64,000 nucleotides of DNA from Larix kaempferi (Eukaryota > Streptophyta > Pinopsida > Pinales > Pinaceae), in NCBI GenBank assembly GCA_027924585.1, contig BSBM01000186.1, positions 434,001-498,000 of the forward strand, given 5' to 3'. The notes below the pieces were generated by a model. That model made no database searches and was not told where the DNA came from. It worked only from the letters and a program-made list of their open reading frames with translations. Every line of letters starts with the position of its first letter. Position 1 is the first letter of the stretch. Position numbers and translations under genes: made by a program. This document shows, piece by piece, positions 32,986 to 43,366 of the stretch.

Positions 32986-34173
32986 AAGTCAAAGAGTGCA
33001 GAAATTTCCACACTTGAGGATTACAGACCAATCTCATTATGTAATACTATTTATAAGAAATTTGCAAAAATTATAGCTGATAATATTTCAAAGGAGTAAT
33101 TTCGTTTTTTGTATAATAGCCAGATTCATGATGCGAATGAAGTGGCACAAGAGAAGTTTCATACAATAAAAGGTAAATGGATGCTGACCATGGTTCTGAA
33201 ACTAGATTTGTAAGTCATATGACCGAGCAAGTTGGATTTATTTTAAATTAATTATAATTCATATTGGAATGAACATTCAAATGTTAAACTGGATAGTGGG
33301 GTGTGTATCCTCTGTTTGTTTTGCTGATCAAAGAAGTTGCTTCTAGATTTTTTGTCCCTACGAGGGGGTTAAGACAGGGATGTTCTATGCCACTCTTTCT
33401 ATTTCTCTTGATGGCAGAAAGTCTAAGTAGAGTAGTAAAAGATGGTAAAACGAAAGGAGATATAAAGGGAATCAAAATGGGGAAGTTTTTCAGCTGTGCT
33501 CTCTGTTCCATCTTCTATTTGTAAATGATGTCTTGCTTTTTGGGCAGGCATTATAAAAGAGGCAGGAAGGTATAAGGAAATATTAACTTTATATTAGAAT
33601 TCCACAAGGATGGAAATAAACTCTCAGAAATCAGCTATTCTTTTCAATGAGATTGATGCCAAACAAGAAAGAAGGATCCTTCAAATGCTCCCATTTAGTG
33701 TGTGCCCATTTGATGAAGGAGCTATGCATCTGGGATTTAGACTAAAACCTAATGACTATAGGTTTCAAGACTGGAATTGGCTTTATGAAAAGATTGAAAA
33801 TAGAATCTCAAATTGGTGTTATAGGTGGCCTTCAAGGGGAGGTAGGCTAACATTGATAAAATTTGTAATAGAAGTACTACTGGTCTATTGGCATTCTTTA
33901 GCCTACATACCCCAAGGTATGGTGGAAAAAATAAAAAATAAATGTTTCGATATTTTATGGACTGGGAAAAGAGAGAGGAAGGGATTCCATTGGTGGAATG
34001 GACAAGGATCACAAAGCCCAAATTTGAGGAATGGGCTTAAAGAACATTCACTTCTTTGGAAAATCTTTAGCTGCAAAAAGTTTATGAAAATTTATAAAAG
34101 TTTAGGGCTTTTGGAAACAAGTGTGCAAAAGCATGTTGATTTATCCCTTGAGGATTGGAAAGGCTTCCAGTGA
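32986..34173 (+). pseudogene. LINE reverse transcriptase, decayed
   Basis: YRPISLCNTIYKKFAKI (about 33024-33075), KSYDRASW (about 33213-33240) and GLRQGCSMPLFLFLLMAESL (about 33367-33425) mark the reverse transcriptase fingers and palm. The catalytic box reads LFVNDVLLF instead of FADD (about 33516-33542), so at least one metal-binding aspartate is altered. The connecting domain (KSAILFNE, GRLTLIKFVIE, YWHSLAYIP) runs at 33610-34173. Stops and frameshifts occur throughout. Confidence 0.82.
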
Positions 34174-35114
34174 AAACCGTTGTAGGAGCATTAATAATCT
34201 GGATTCTGGAAAGCTTTGGTGAAGGCATTTCCATTGGTGGGGAGATGGTTGGCATGGAGGGTAGGATATGGACTCAGAGTCAGATTAGAAACAGATCCTT
34301 GGGTGGGTTGTGCAGGACCCTATAAATTACCTAATCCATTAATTAATATTCTGAAGATGAAGGGATACCAGATCTTAAATGAAGTGGCAAATCCAGATAG
34401 CACAATCATTTGGAAATGAGGGTGGAATAGTTCAGATTTATTGGGGCTCTGAGGTAAGGAAGCAGAAAGCTAGTCAAGTTATGTGCAAAAACTGAAACAG
34501 AATTCAATTAGGATTAGGAACAAGGAGAATGATTTAGTATGGTCTAAAAACAGTTACTCTGGAAGATACACAACAAGGCTTGGATACGAGGCAAATTTTG
34601 TGGAGGAAGAAAGGGAGCAAAAATAATGGTGTAGGACTATCTAGAAGCAGGAGGTGCCATTGAAGACAAGGATTTCCGATTTTTCTGTGGCTAGCATTAT
34701 CTAATAAGATTCTTACTTGGGATAATTGCAAAAACAGAGCAAGGAGTGTCTGAGATAGATGTACCTTTTGTAAAAATGAAGATGAATATGTATCTCATTT
34801 CTTGATAAACTGTCCATTCACCAAGGCTGTCTGTCTGGCAAGAAGCTATGAAGCTAAAGGAAACAAAGACAAATGGCAGGCACAAAACTGGAAAGTTGTT
34901 TGGATATTTGATTTAAAGATAAGACAATAAAGGAACATAAGGCTGTGTCCTGCATAATCTGCTAGGTGCTCCAGTTAAATAGAAATGAAGATATTCCAAA
35001 ATAACGAACAACTTCCAATACAAGTATGCTCTCAAATAAGATTTGCTTAATGAAGGTGTTTGGAAGGCTAGAAAGGTAAGATACCCAAGGGTAAAATAGT
35101 AAGCCCAGAAATAA

Positions 35115-35584
35115 ACAAATCAATTCCATGGGGTTCCTTTGATGGTGCAAGTCAAGGAAACCCAAGGATAGGTGGGGCAGGAGTTATGTTCATAAAGGAG
35201 GGTCCTTCTATAAGCTGTAAAGCAGCTTTAGGGGAAGGCTCTAACAACTGGACTGAACTCTATGCATTATGGTTGTTAAGAACTACCATAGAATATGAAG
35301 CAGATAAAATTCAAATTCCAGGAAATTCCAAGATAGTTATTGGCTAGATAAATGATAGAAGCAACCTTCACAATTTGATTCTGGCCCCAATTATGGACAA
35401 AATTCTACAGCTCAAAGGATTACTTTCTTCTATCTCTTTTAAGCATATTTATCAACAACAAAATGTGAAAGCTCATGATGATCTCTCTAAGCAAGCTTTG
35501 TCACTCAATACAAGTACTACGAGGATTGAAAAGGAGAAGGTAGGGGTGCTGATTCCAACTATCATTAGATCCATATATGCATAA
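35115..35584 (+). pseudogene. LINE C-terminal RNase H-like domain
   Basis: The frame reads FDGASQGNPRIGGAGV at about 35137-35190, then ELYALWLL near 35255, and NVKAHDDLSKQAL near 35460-35500. This is the RNase H fold found at the end of many plant LINEs. One stop interrupts it near 35345. Confidence 0.75.
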
Positions 35585-35599
35585 CCCCTCGCATGTTGA

Positions 35600-36476
35600 G
35601 AGAGATTTTAGAGAGTAAATGGTTTCAGTTATGAAGTGTTTGACATAAGATCCTCAAGTGAGTGCATAAAGGTTAATCTTTGGTTATAGTATTCTGAGCC
35701 TAGAAGGCTTTTTCTGCATAGTAGCAGAGTATTTTTTTAGTTAGGTTTGAAAGGAACGAAACAGTAATTTATGCTTTTTTGGAAGGCTCTTAGTGAGCTA
35801 TTTTAAGAGTGCTTTAGCATATACTGATGCCAATTTATTATTATGATTTCTTCTTGAAATAACAAATACGCAAATGTTTCTAATTGTATACCCAAATGTT
35901 TGATATTTACCAAAGACTGATCCAAAATTGTGCATAAGAATTAGAAAACACTTTGAAGCTTTTAAAACAATAGTTATGGAGAAAACCCCTAGTTTAGATG
36001 AATTTTGGTGCAATATTTTAAAAAAAAACCTTATATTTCATGCATACTCCCACATGAGTTCCTATATAAAGGCCACTACATGACAAACTATACATTGCCA
36101 ATCAACAAAGAGAAATTGGCCTTATTCATAGACAACTGAACAAAGGAAACATTACACTTATCCCAAAACCACACACTCTAAATGCTATTGAAAACTCTCT
36201 TAGATATCTAGTATAGGATATTGGTCAAAAGCACTTATCCAAAATAACTATCTCCTAGACTAACATAATACTATCATATTAGCAAACAAAGTTTCACCAA
36301 AATATTTATATTTTAAATATTTGATTATAATATGGGAAGTAATAATTAGGCCAAGCTCATCATAAAGCAAGATATAGGTTTCCTAAATTCATTTTGGACA
36401 AGTTTGATAAGAGAATAGGATTGTCGCTGTCCATCAGTCTGTGGGGCAACTACCCTAATCATATTTTAAATGTCTT
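35600..36476 (+). pseudogene. fragment of a second LINE and flanking sequence
   Basis: At about 35970-36300 scattered codons match the segment before LINE reverse transcriptase (EKTPSLDEFW, similar to KSPGPDGF, and NKGNITLIPK). The fragment is short and full of stops. 35600-35960 shows nothing recognisable and may be the 3' tail of the first LINE. Confidence 0.5.
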
Positions 36477-38219
36477 TTGCCCATATCAACTATAATAGGA
36501 CTAAGTTTTAAGAATTTTAACCATTTTCTAATCAACAAATGTACTTTGACATCATATGATGGGTGTCTCTCTTCAACAATCCAAGAAAGAAAACTTTCCA
36601 CGTATCATATTGTAGAGTTTCCCCAGTGTATATATCAACATAATAATAAGATGGCTGTCTCTCTTAAACAACCCAAGAAAGAAAACTTTCCATATATCAT
36701 ATTGTGGAGTTTAATGCTCCCCAGTGTATGCATAGATTGGACCTAATTGATAGTGTTTGTATGTGTAAGGCTTATGGTAGAGTTTAACGCTCTCCGGTGT
36801 ATGCATATATTGGACCTACTTGATAGTGTTTGTAGTGTAAGGCTTAGTCCACAAAATCTTTTATAAGTCCATATTTCATATTGCAATTATAAAACAACGG
36901 TAAACTAAATGGAACTTATATGTATGTTCTGCCAACGAGTCAACCAAAAACCCACGAGAAAGACTAGGAAAGGAAAACAGCCTACCTTTTTCGGTCGCTT
37001 GTGTTCTCCATCCGTTCCGTAGTTCTGCACCACCCATGGTCGTATGGTCGTCTCTGACAGCGGCCAAACCTCCGCGTTTACATAATCCGCCTCCTCGGTT
37101 CTGCATCACCCATGGTTGTAGGGTCTCGTCTCTGGCAGCGACCAAAACTCGACGTTTACATAACCCCCTCCTTCAGACGCATTTACACCACAACCCCGGA
37201 GCTGACCTCAACTCAACTCACTGTCTTGTGTAGACGAAATCACTGGAAGGAAAAGAAGAAATATCAACCCTCAATCTTCCATTTAACATAATATGAAATG
37301 AAAAGAAATGAAACTCTCAATCTGAACGATGTCCCCGGGAATGGTTCGCTCTGTTCCGACCTTTTTACTGGGATACCGTACCCACATGTGCAGAAATGCG
37401 TCTTTGGGAGATTTCAAATATAAAAACTGGATAAATGAGAAGTAAATGCCACGACAATCCAAAACCCCAACCCTATCCCATCCCAAAGAAACATTGAAAG
37501 TCTGGTGCAAATAGAAATTTAAAAACAAAATTGATGAGAAAGAAATTAAAATTAAACACACGAATTGAAAAGAAACACATGATATTGTTTACAAAAACAA
37601 AAATAATGAGAATGAAATTAAAATTAAACACATGAATTGAAAAGAAACACATGATATTGTTTACAAACCCAACTGTGCTAAAAAAAAAAAGGAAATCAGT
37701 GATCCAGAAAAGAAAGGGCAAGCTGTTAAAACATAGAATAGAATACATTCAGATGGACATAAACTGATGGATGAGCGTGATGTGAATTCACACCGAATTG
37801 ATGTCTGCCTCAGAAATCAGAAATGTAGAACATATGTGGTGATCCATGGGAGTGGGAGTGTTTAAATAGAGAGCACCATTATCCATCCAACGGTTACATT
37901 AAAAAAAGCAAAAAGCAAAAAGCCTAAGGCTCAATCTCCACTTCATTTTTGCTTTCGCTACAACAAAAAGGCACAGACTTTCGAATAGAAGAACTAGCTT
38001 GTTGTTGCTACAACATCCTCCTTCGAATAGAAGAACTAGCGTCTTGTTGCTACAACATCCTTCTGGATTTTTTGAAAATATTGGGGTCCTTCCTCTGTTT
38101 TTGAGAAGAAGTTTGCCTAAGGATATTTGGACATTAAAGCCTTTCCATACTTAGTTTTCATAAAGAAAAGTCTTTTGCTTTGAGTTTTTTTTTCGTTTTT
38201 TCGCCTAAGTAAAATTCAA
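36477..38219. other. no gene; several small tandem duplications
   Basis: Imperfect duplications: about 100-bp units around 36560-36720 (AAGAAAGAAAACTTTCCA twice) and 36700-36850; about 75-bp units at 37027-37175 (CACCCATGGT twice, ACATAA twice); about 65-bp units at 37540-37665; about 45-bp units at 37985-38060 (CGAATAGAAGAACTAGC twice). A TATA-like TTTAAATAG lies at about 37860. No protein family was recognised. Confidence 0.5.
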
Positions 38220-38700
38220 GATTCTGAGCCGCAACGGCGGAAGCTCTGAGCTAACCTTGCAGCAACGGCGGAAGAGTTGGTCCAAACTTTCCAAAACCGC
38301 GGAATAAAAAGACTAAGTCAAGCCGCGGCGGGAAAACTTATCTTAAAGCCTCCGAAAAGGCGAAACCTTTGATCAAGTGGACCCGCAACGGAACAAATTC
38401 ACCAAGTTTCTCCGCAACAGTGGGAGAATTCGCCCAACTCTTCCGCAAGCGATCTTTTTTTATGAATAAGTCACAGCGGCGGAAAGACTCGCCTATCTTT
38501 TTCGCAGTAGCAAAGGTCTTCAAGAAACTCTTCCGCACCGGCGAGTAGAGTAGCACTTTTTCGGGAAAACGCGGATAACTTTTCCGCAAAGGCGGGTAAA
38601 CTCACTTAAGATTGGCCACTACATAGCTGCACACTTCCCCTTTGCGGAAAAGTCCGGACAATTCTCCTGCAACGGCGGGCAAACCCAGCCTTTCTTTCCG
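38220..38700. repeat. degenerate GC-rich repeat array
   Basis: About 13-15 imperfect occurrences of a CCGCAACGGCGGGAAAAC-like motif are spaced roughly 30-37 bp apart, each in a variable AT-richer context. The array ends about 150 bp before the TATA box at 38845 and stands out against the AT-rich surroundings. Confidence 0.6.
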
Positions 38701-38844
38701 TAGAAGACAGAGACCTTAACTGAGTCTTTCCGATTTTGGCGGTCGCATTTATTAAGAAAAATGTCGATTTAACCCATCCCTACGTTGCTTTAACCTCGTT
38801 TTAATGGCCTGCAACCACCATATTAATAACTCGCACGTATCAAT

Positions 38845-38856
38845 TTTATATATATA
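38845..38856 (+). promoter_or_regulatory. TATA box for the accessory coding region
   Basis: TTTATATATATA lies about 385 bp upstream of the ATG at 39230, just before a leader with a short upstream open frame (ATG at 38861). Placement and orientation fit a promoter. No experimental evidence is available. Confidence 0.5.
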
Positions 38857-38999
38857 GGGTATGAACCCCGTTGGGTTTTCATTGTTTCCATTGGTCAGAG
38901 CGCTCACTCTGTTTCCATCCAAGGTTGCAAACACCTGCTACAACAGGCTCACCGGTTTCGTCGTGGTACCAACGCCTACCTACCATCGTCTTTCAACAG

Positions 39000-39217
39000 G
39001 TAAGTACCCTGTTAAGCCTCATGGACTAGATTGTGTAGATAAGGTGAATGTTATGTGCATGGTTATATTTATGTTTTCCTATTCACGTCAAGTTGTGTAG
39101 TTTAACCACGGCCGGAGCAACCCATGCCTTTTTTTCCATTTAAACACACCAAAGTCCGGTTATCGTATGAATAAAATGATAAATTTGAATTATTGACGTT
39201 GCACCGCATGCCTACAG
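39000..39217 (+). other. probable intron in the leader of the accessory coding region
   Basis: The donor CAACAG/GTAAGT and acceptor GCCTACAG/GA match plant consensus splice sites. The 218-bp interval is T-rich, and the ATG follows 12 bases after the acceptor. Removing it joins the 5' leader directly to the start codon region. Confidence 0.55.
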
Positions 39218-39229
39218 GATTTTTAAAAA

Positions 39230-42200
39230 ATGGCCAAAGGTGGCAAGAGAAAGTCAAAGGCAACTGACGAAAGCACAAGAGTAGAAACTACATTCCAGGA
39301 TACCAAGTGCACCACAAGCGTGCCTCCAGAAGTAAACTGGGGAGACGCATACCGTATGATAAGAGATCAGGACTTCCCTGAAGCTCTTCTTGAGGAAGAA
39401 TATTTATATCAGAACATCAGAAACTCTTGTATATCAAAGGCGGCCACATGTCCAGAGCTCTTCCCATGCTCGGAAGTAATTGGATGGATTTTGCAGCATG
39501 CGAACACCGAGACAAGAGTTATAGCAGACAACAAAGGAAAAGCTTTTGCCTCGTTTCACCCATCCTATATTTCAACGGCTTACAAGTTTCCCAAAGCCCC
39601 ACAATGGTTTGATGATGCATGGTTGGAAGAGATGCAGATGGATAATCTAGAGATGGCTAGGAAGCTGTTAATTTCGGGCAAACAAATCAGAAAAAAGGAT
39701 AGTGAGGAGTTTGAGGTTCAGAATCTGAGACCTCCTTTTAGATTGATTGCTCTCATGTTGAGCAGAATCTTTGGAAGACCCGATGGGACGATGTTCATGC
39801 TGCAATGGGTTCCCATCATCCACTACATAGCTTTCAAAATGACAAATTTCAACTGGGCTGATATTCTCTTAGACAGCCTGTCATCAGCTATAATGGTTGC
39901 ACGAGAAGGGTTAGTGGAGAGGAAGGCAAAATGTTATATGGCATCTTACTTGATAGATTGTATTGTGGCGAAATGTCCCTTTCCCAAGTTGGGATGCATA
40001 TGGAACTCGGCGGATGGCTCAGTGTTCATCGCCTACAAAATCTTTTGAGCTCAGAATTACAAAAGGCATTACAAACTCATTTGTGAGGAGTTCATCATAC
40101 CCCTATATGAATTAATGTTTAACGAAGAACCCAAGTGCCTATCTGAGAACGCCATGGAAGTTTTGGAGAAATATGGTGATTTCTATTTTTCACCAGAAGG
40201 TACCTACATAAGAATGTACGGAGGCTCCAAAACCCTGTATATCCTACCTAGGTATGCTACGGATTATATAGTCCACAAGGAGGTAGTAAGACAAGTATTC
40301 ATTGATGGAATTGGTAGTACCTTGTATAAGGCCAAGAAGGCTTCCTTCCCGCCTTTACCACTTTATGTTGGGGCCTACAAATTTTCAAAAATCACGATGG
40401 CAGAAGATTTTGTCGCAGAGTTGAAAAGCTTTCATTTTGGGGAAAAGATTTTTCACAGAAATGATCGACAAGGCAAAGCTGCACAACATTGCAAAGAAAT
40501 CTCCACTCCCTTTGAAAATGCTAACTATTATGATCAAGATGAGGAAGTATATAGAGGGGTTAGCAATATGACTGAGCTACAGATTTGTCAACTTGGCAAA
40601 GGAGGAGTTAGCTCGAGCTCTAATGTTGTGGAGAAAATAGATCAGCAGCGAGAAAAGGGTACCTTAGGAACAGCTGAGGCTCTCTCGAAATAAGAACAAA
40701 GGCTCCAAGAACAAGCCAAGAAAATCCAAGAGGAAGCTGAGAAAAGAATCAACAAGGAAAAAGAGGATAAACTCCAAGAAGAAGAGACTTTAAGAGCCCA
40801 AGCAGCTGAAGCTGAAGCAAAGAGGATTCAAGAAGAAGAGAGGATCAGATTGGAAAGAAATGCGAAGCAGGAAGAAGATGACACACTAAGAAAGGAGCAG
40901 GAGGAGGAGACATTGAAGAAAGCCGAAGAGGAAAAGAAACAACAGGAGGATACTGGTCCTAAGAGTCCAAACATACAAGACTTGGATACAGACCTCTCTA
41001 TAAAAGACCTCCCACTCATCCCTTTTACACCCTCAAAAAGTAGTACAGTCTCTCAATGGAAAAAGTTCGCTTACAACAAGAAAAAAAAACCATTGTTAAA
41101 GAGACAGGTTCCAGGTTGAAAAGACCTTTTCAGCTAGACATCATCACTACACATGAAACCACGGTCATGCAGAACACAAAGGAGGCTACTAGACTCCTAG
41201 CATCCATCTCTGTAGCCACAGTTACAGCAACTCTAGACAATGTCAGCATACTAGGGAATCAATTGAGTCTAGAGAAAGAGAGAGCCCGTCAGTTGCAGGA
41301 GGCATTAGTCAAAGAGCAAAATTATACAAATTTGATGATCGAAAAGAATGATGCTCTCACATCTCAAAAGGAAGAATTAAATGAAACGCTTCAACAGCTG
41401 GAAGCTGAGAGGAGAGCTTTGGCAATGCAAGTAAGGGTTTTAGAGTTAGAAAAGGGAGAACTTGAAGATAAAAACCTGAAGCTTGAATCGGAGAAGTTTG
41501 ACAATGTTCAGTAGATCAACGACCTGTTGGAACACATGGAAAAGTTGCAAGAAGGAAACGAATTGTTAGAACGGCAATTGGAACTAGAAAACAACAAAAT
41601 GGGAGACATTAGCCCCTTCCACGAGCAAGCTTGTGAGATAATAAGAAGGACCTAAGGTTCCAAGAACTTCTATCAGAGGAAATCTACAAATTAAAGGCAA
41701 TAATGGCCAAGGTAAAGGAAATCAATGTCGAAGCCACCAGAGTCAGGAGGAAGCATGCACGCATCAGTGGAGAGATTAAGAAACACATTGAGTGGAGGGA
41801 AGGGAAATCAGAGTTCCCGGAAACTCTTCCCCTTAAGTCTGTTGTTGAATACAAGGCAGATGTGTGCACCTTGGATTATTCTAAGGATTGCGGAGTAAAA
41901 CTGGCCACTGTAACCCTAGCTACCTATGAACGATGTAAGAGTTTGTATTCTAAGATACGGACAACACAGGAAATTTGTTAGATGGTTGTGCCCCAAAGGA
42001 TAGAAGAATTCCCAGATAGAGCACAACGTTTATCCGACCTGAATGAGGGGCTCAAGGCAGAAAGAAAATATGCACAGAAGCTAAACATCTTGACCACAGA
42101 AGACCTGCACAAATTTATCAGCCAGGTTGTCGTGCATGAACACTTGTTAGAAGAAAGTCTCCGAGCTACTGTGGCAGAAATGATTATCCTAGCCGAGGAG

Positions 42201-42413
42201 CTTGCCAAGCAAAAAGTGTCTCTCAGATTTGTGTTTCCCTGGGTTGGAGTAAATATTGTAAAGGAAGCAAATCACTGGGGAAATTACATAGCAGAGGTAG
42301 ACAAGGCACTGGCAGCCAACCAAGCTTCAACCTCGAAAAGTGTTCTAGTTGCTACAGTAGCATTAATTTTAGAAGAAGCGCCCACGTCGACAAAAGAGCC
42401 AGCCCAAGGATAG
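39230..42413 (+). pseudogene. accessory coding region (about 1060 codons) upstream of gypsy gag
   Basis: It begins at ATG 39230 with a basic N terminus (MAKGGKRKSK). 39380-40690 encodes an alpha-helical domain with SRIFGRPDGT, QWVPIIHYIA and NWADILLDSL. That resembles the plant retroelement-associated 'putative plant transposon protein' type domains; this is a tentative match from memory. 40690-41020 is a strongly charged E/K/Q coiled coil. 41110-41640 is a second coiled coil (LEKERARQLQEALVKE). 41703-42413 is a helical C terminus. Four in-frame stops (40046, 40691, 41512, 41979) and two frameshifts (at an A run near 41081-41089 and near 41650) break it. The rest of the coding pattern is well preserved. 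It has its own TATA box and leader intron. Ogre/Tat gypsy elements are known to carry an extra ORF before gag, but there the primer-binding site precedes it. Here the likely site (43340) follows it. Confidence 0.65.
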
Positions 42414-43334
42414 TTTGTATTTGCTAACGTCTGACCGATGAGATTCAGTGTGCCTCTTTGGTTTCTATTTTATGTGTATACCTTTGAATTATTAAAAAAG
42501 ACATTTGGGTTTTAACTCCGGTTCTTTTTTGTAAAGTTAATTGGGATATTTCTCCCGTTTTGTAATATCAGCACTACAAGACAAATTAAGAGAATGTAAA
42601 CGGTTAGGGTATAGGTGGCAGCTCATGGAGCATTTTGGAAAGCTATATATAGCTAGTTTAGAGACATGAATAGAGCTTTTGGAAGGTTAAAGAATTTCTT
42701 CTTGTGTATATGAACTACTTCAGCTACATGAATTGAGAAACAATTTGGACCTGTGGAAGCTGGTGCATGGTTTTGCTTTGAGTTTGTGACGAATATTTTC
42801 TGAACTATTTCGACAGTTTCTATGTACATTCAGTGAGATCTTTCCTAGCTTATGTGAATTAATTCTCTGTTGTGAATGATTCTACTTCTTAGCAAAATTT
42901 CTGTACATTATGAGTGATGAAATGTTTTAATATAATTAGAGCTATCTTTGATATCATCTATATTTTGCTGAAAATGATTTTCTAGGATTTAATGGCTATC
43001 TGTTTTGACTAGTAAAGGTTACTTTCAGTCTATTACTCATGATTTAAGTGTTGCTCCTTGCAAGGATAGGTTAATTTAGTTTTATTTAGCTTAGAATAGA
43101 TATGTTTAACGCATGCATTTAGGCTAGGGCACATGCATATCATATTAAATACAAAATATATAAACGGTGGATCGGGCCACAACCAGTAAAATAAACAAAT
43201 CTTTAAACCTCACACGGTAGCCAGGACCGTTAACCGGACGGATTCCCCGTACCAAATGGTGAGGGATCTGATTGGGATTGCTTACTGGGGAGAATCCCTA
43301 ACTGATTGATGCTACGATTTTTGAGGCATCAACA
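42414..43334 (+). repeat. probable 3' part of the gypsy 5' LTR
   Basis: A TATA box (CTATATATA, 42643-42651) is followed by about 680 bp ending GGCATCAACA. Directly inside comes a TGGCGC-type primer-binding site. These are the features of U3-R-U5. The left edge of this LTR could not be found and the 3' LTR is lost, so the LTR length is unknown. If continuous it would include the accessory coding region. Confidence 0.55.
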
Positions 43335-43339
43335 GTTTT

Positions 43340-43356
43340 TGGCGCTAGGAGGAGGG
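43340..43356 (+). promoter_or_regulatory. putative primer-binding site of the Tat-like gypsy element
   Basis: TGGCGCTAGGAGGAGGG lies six bases after the CA at 43334 and ten bases before the gag ATG at 43367. The TGGCGC start fits the primer sites of plant Tat-type elements. The tRNA was not identified. Confidence 0.55.
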
Positions 43357-43366
43357 CCAACAGTGC

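Larger units (their letters stand above)
30680..35600 (+). mobile_element. plus-strand LINE (non-LTR) retrotransposon, decayed
   Basis: In order: endonuclease motifs (NLRGNGG, LLIQETMNE, GGDLNF, SDHLQ), reverse transcriptase motifs (YRPISLCN, GLRQGC, altered FADD box), and an RNase H-like end (FDGASQGNPRIGGAGV). This is the order of plant L1-type ORF2. Many stops and frameshifts make it inactive. About 0.95 kb of unrelated sequence (32040-32985) sits between the endonuclease and reverse transcriptase. The 5' side is cut by the copia LTR ending at 30679. Confidence 0.85.

Noticed and set aside
36876-37145. 89-codon minus-strand frame with a plausible composition
   Set aside because: It spans a short tandem duplication that explains the repeated residues, and no family is recognised.
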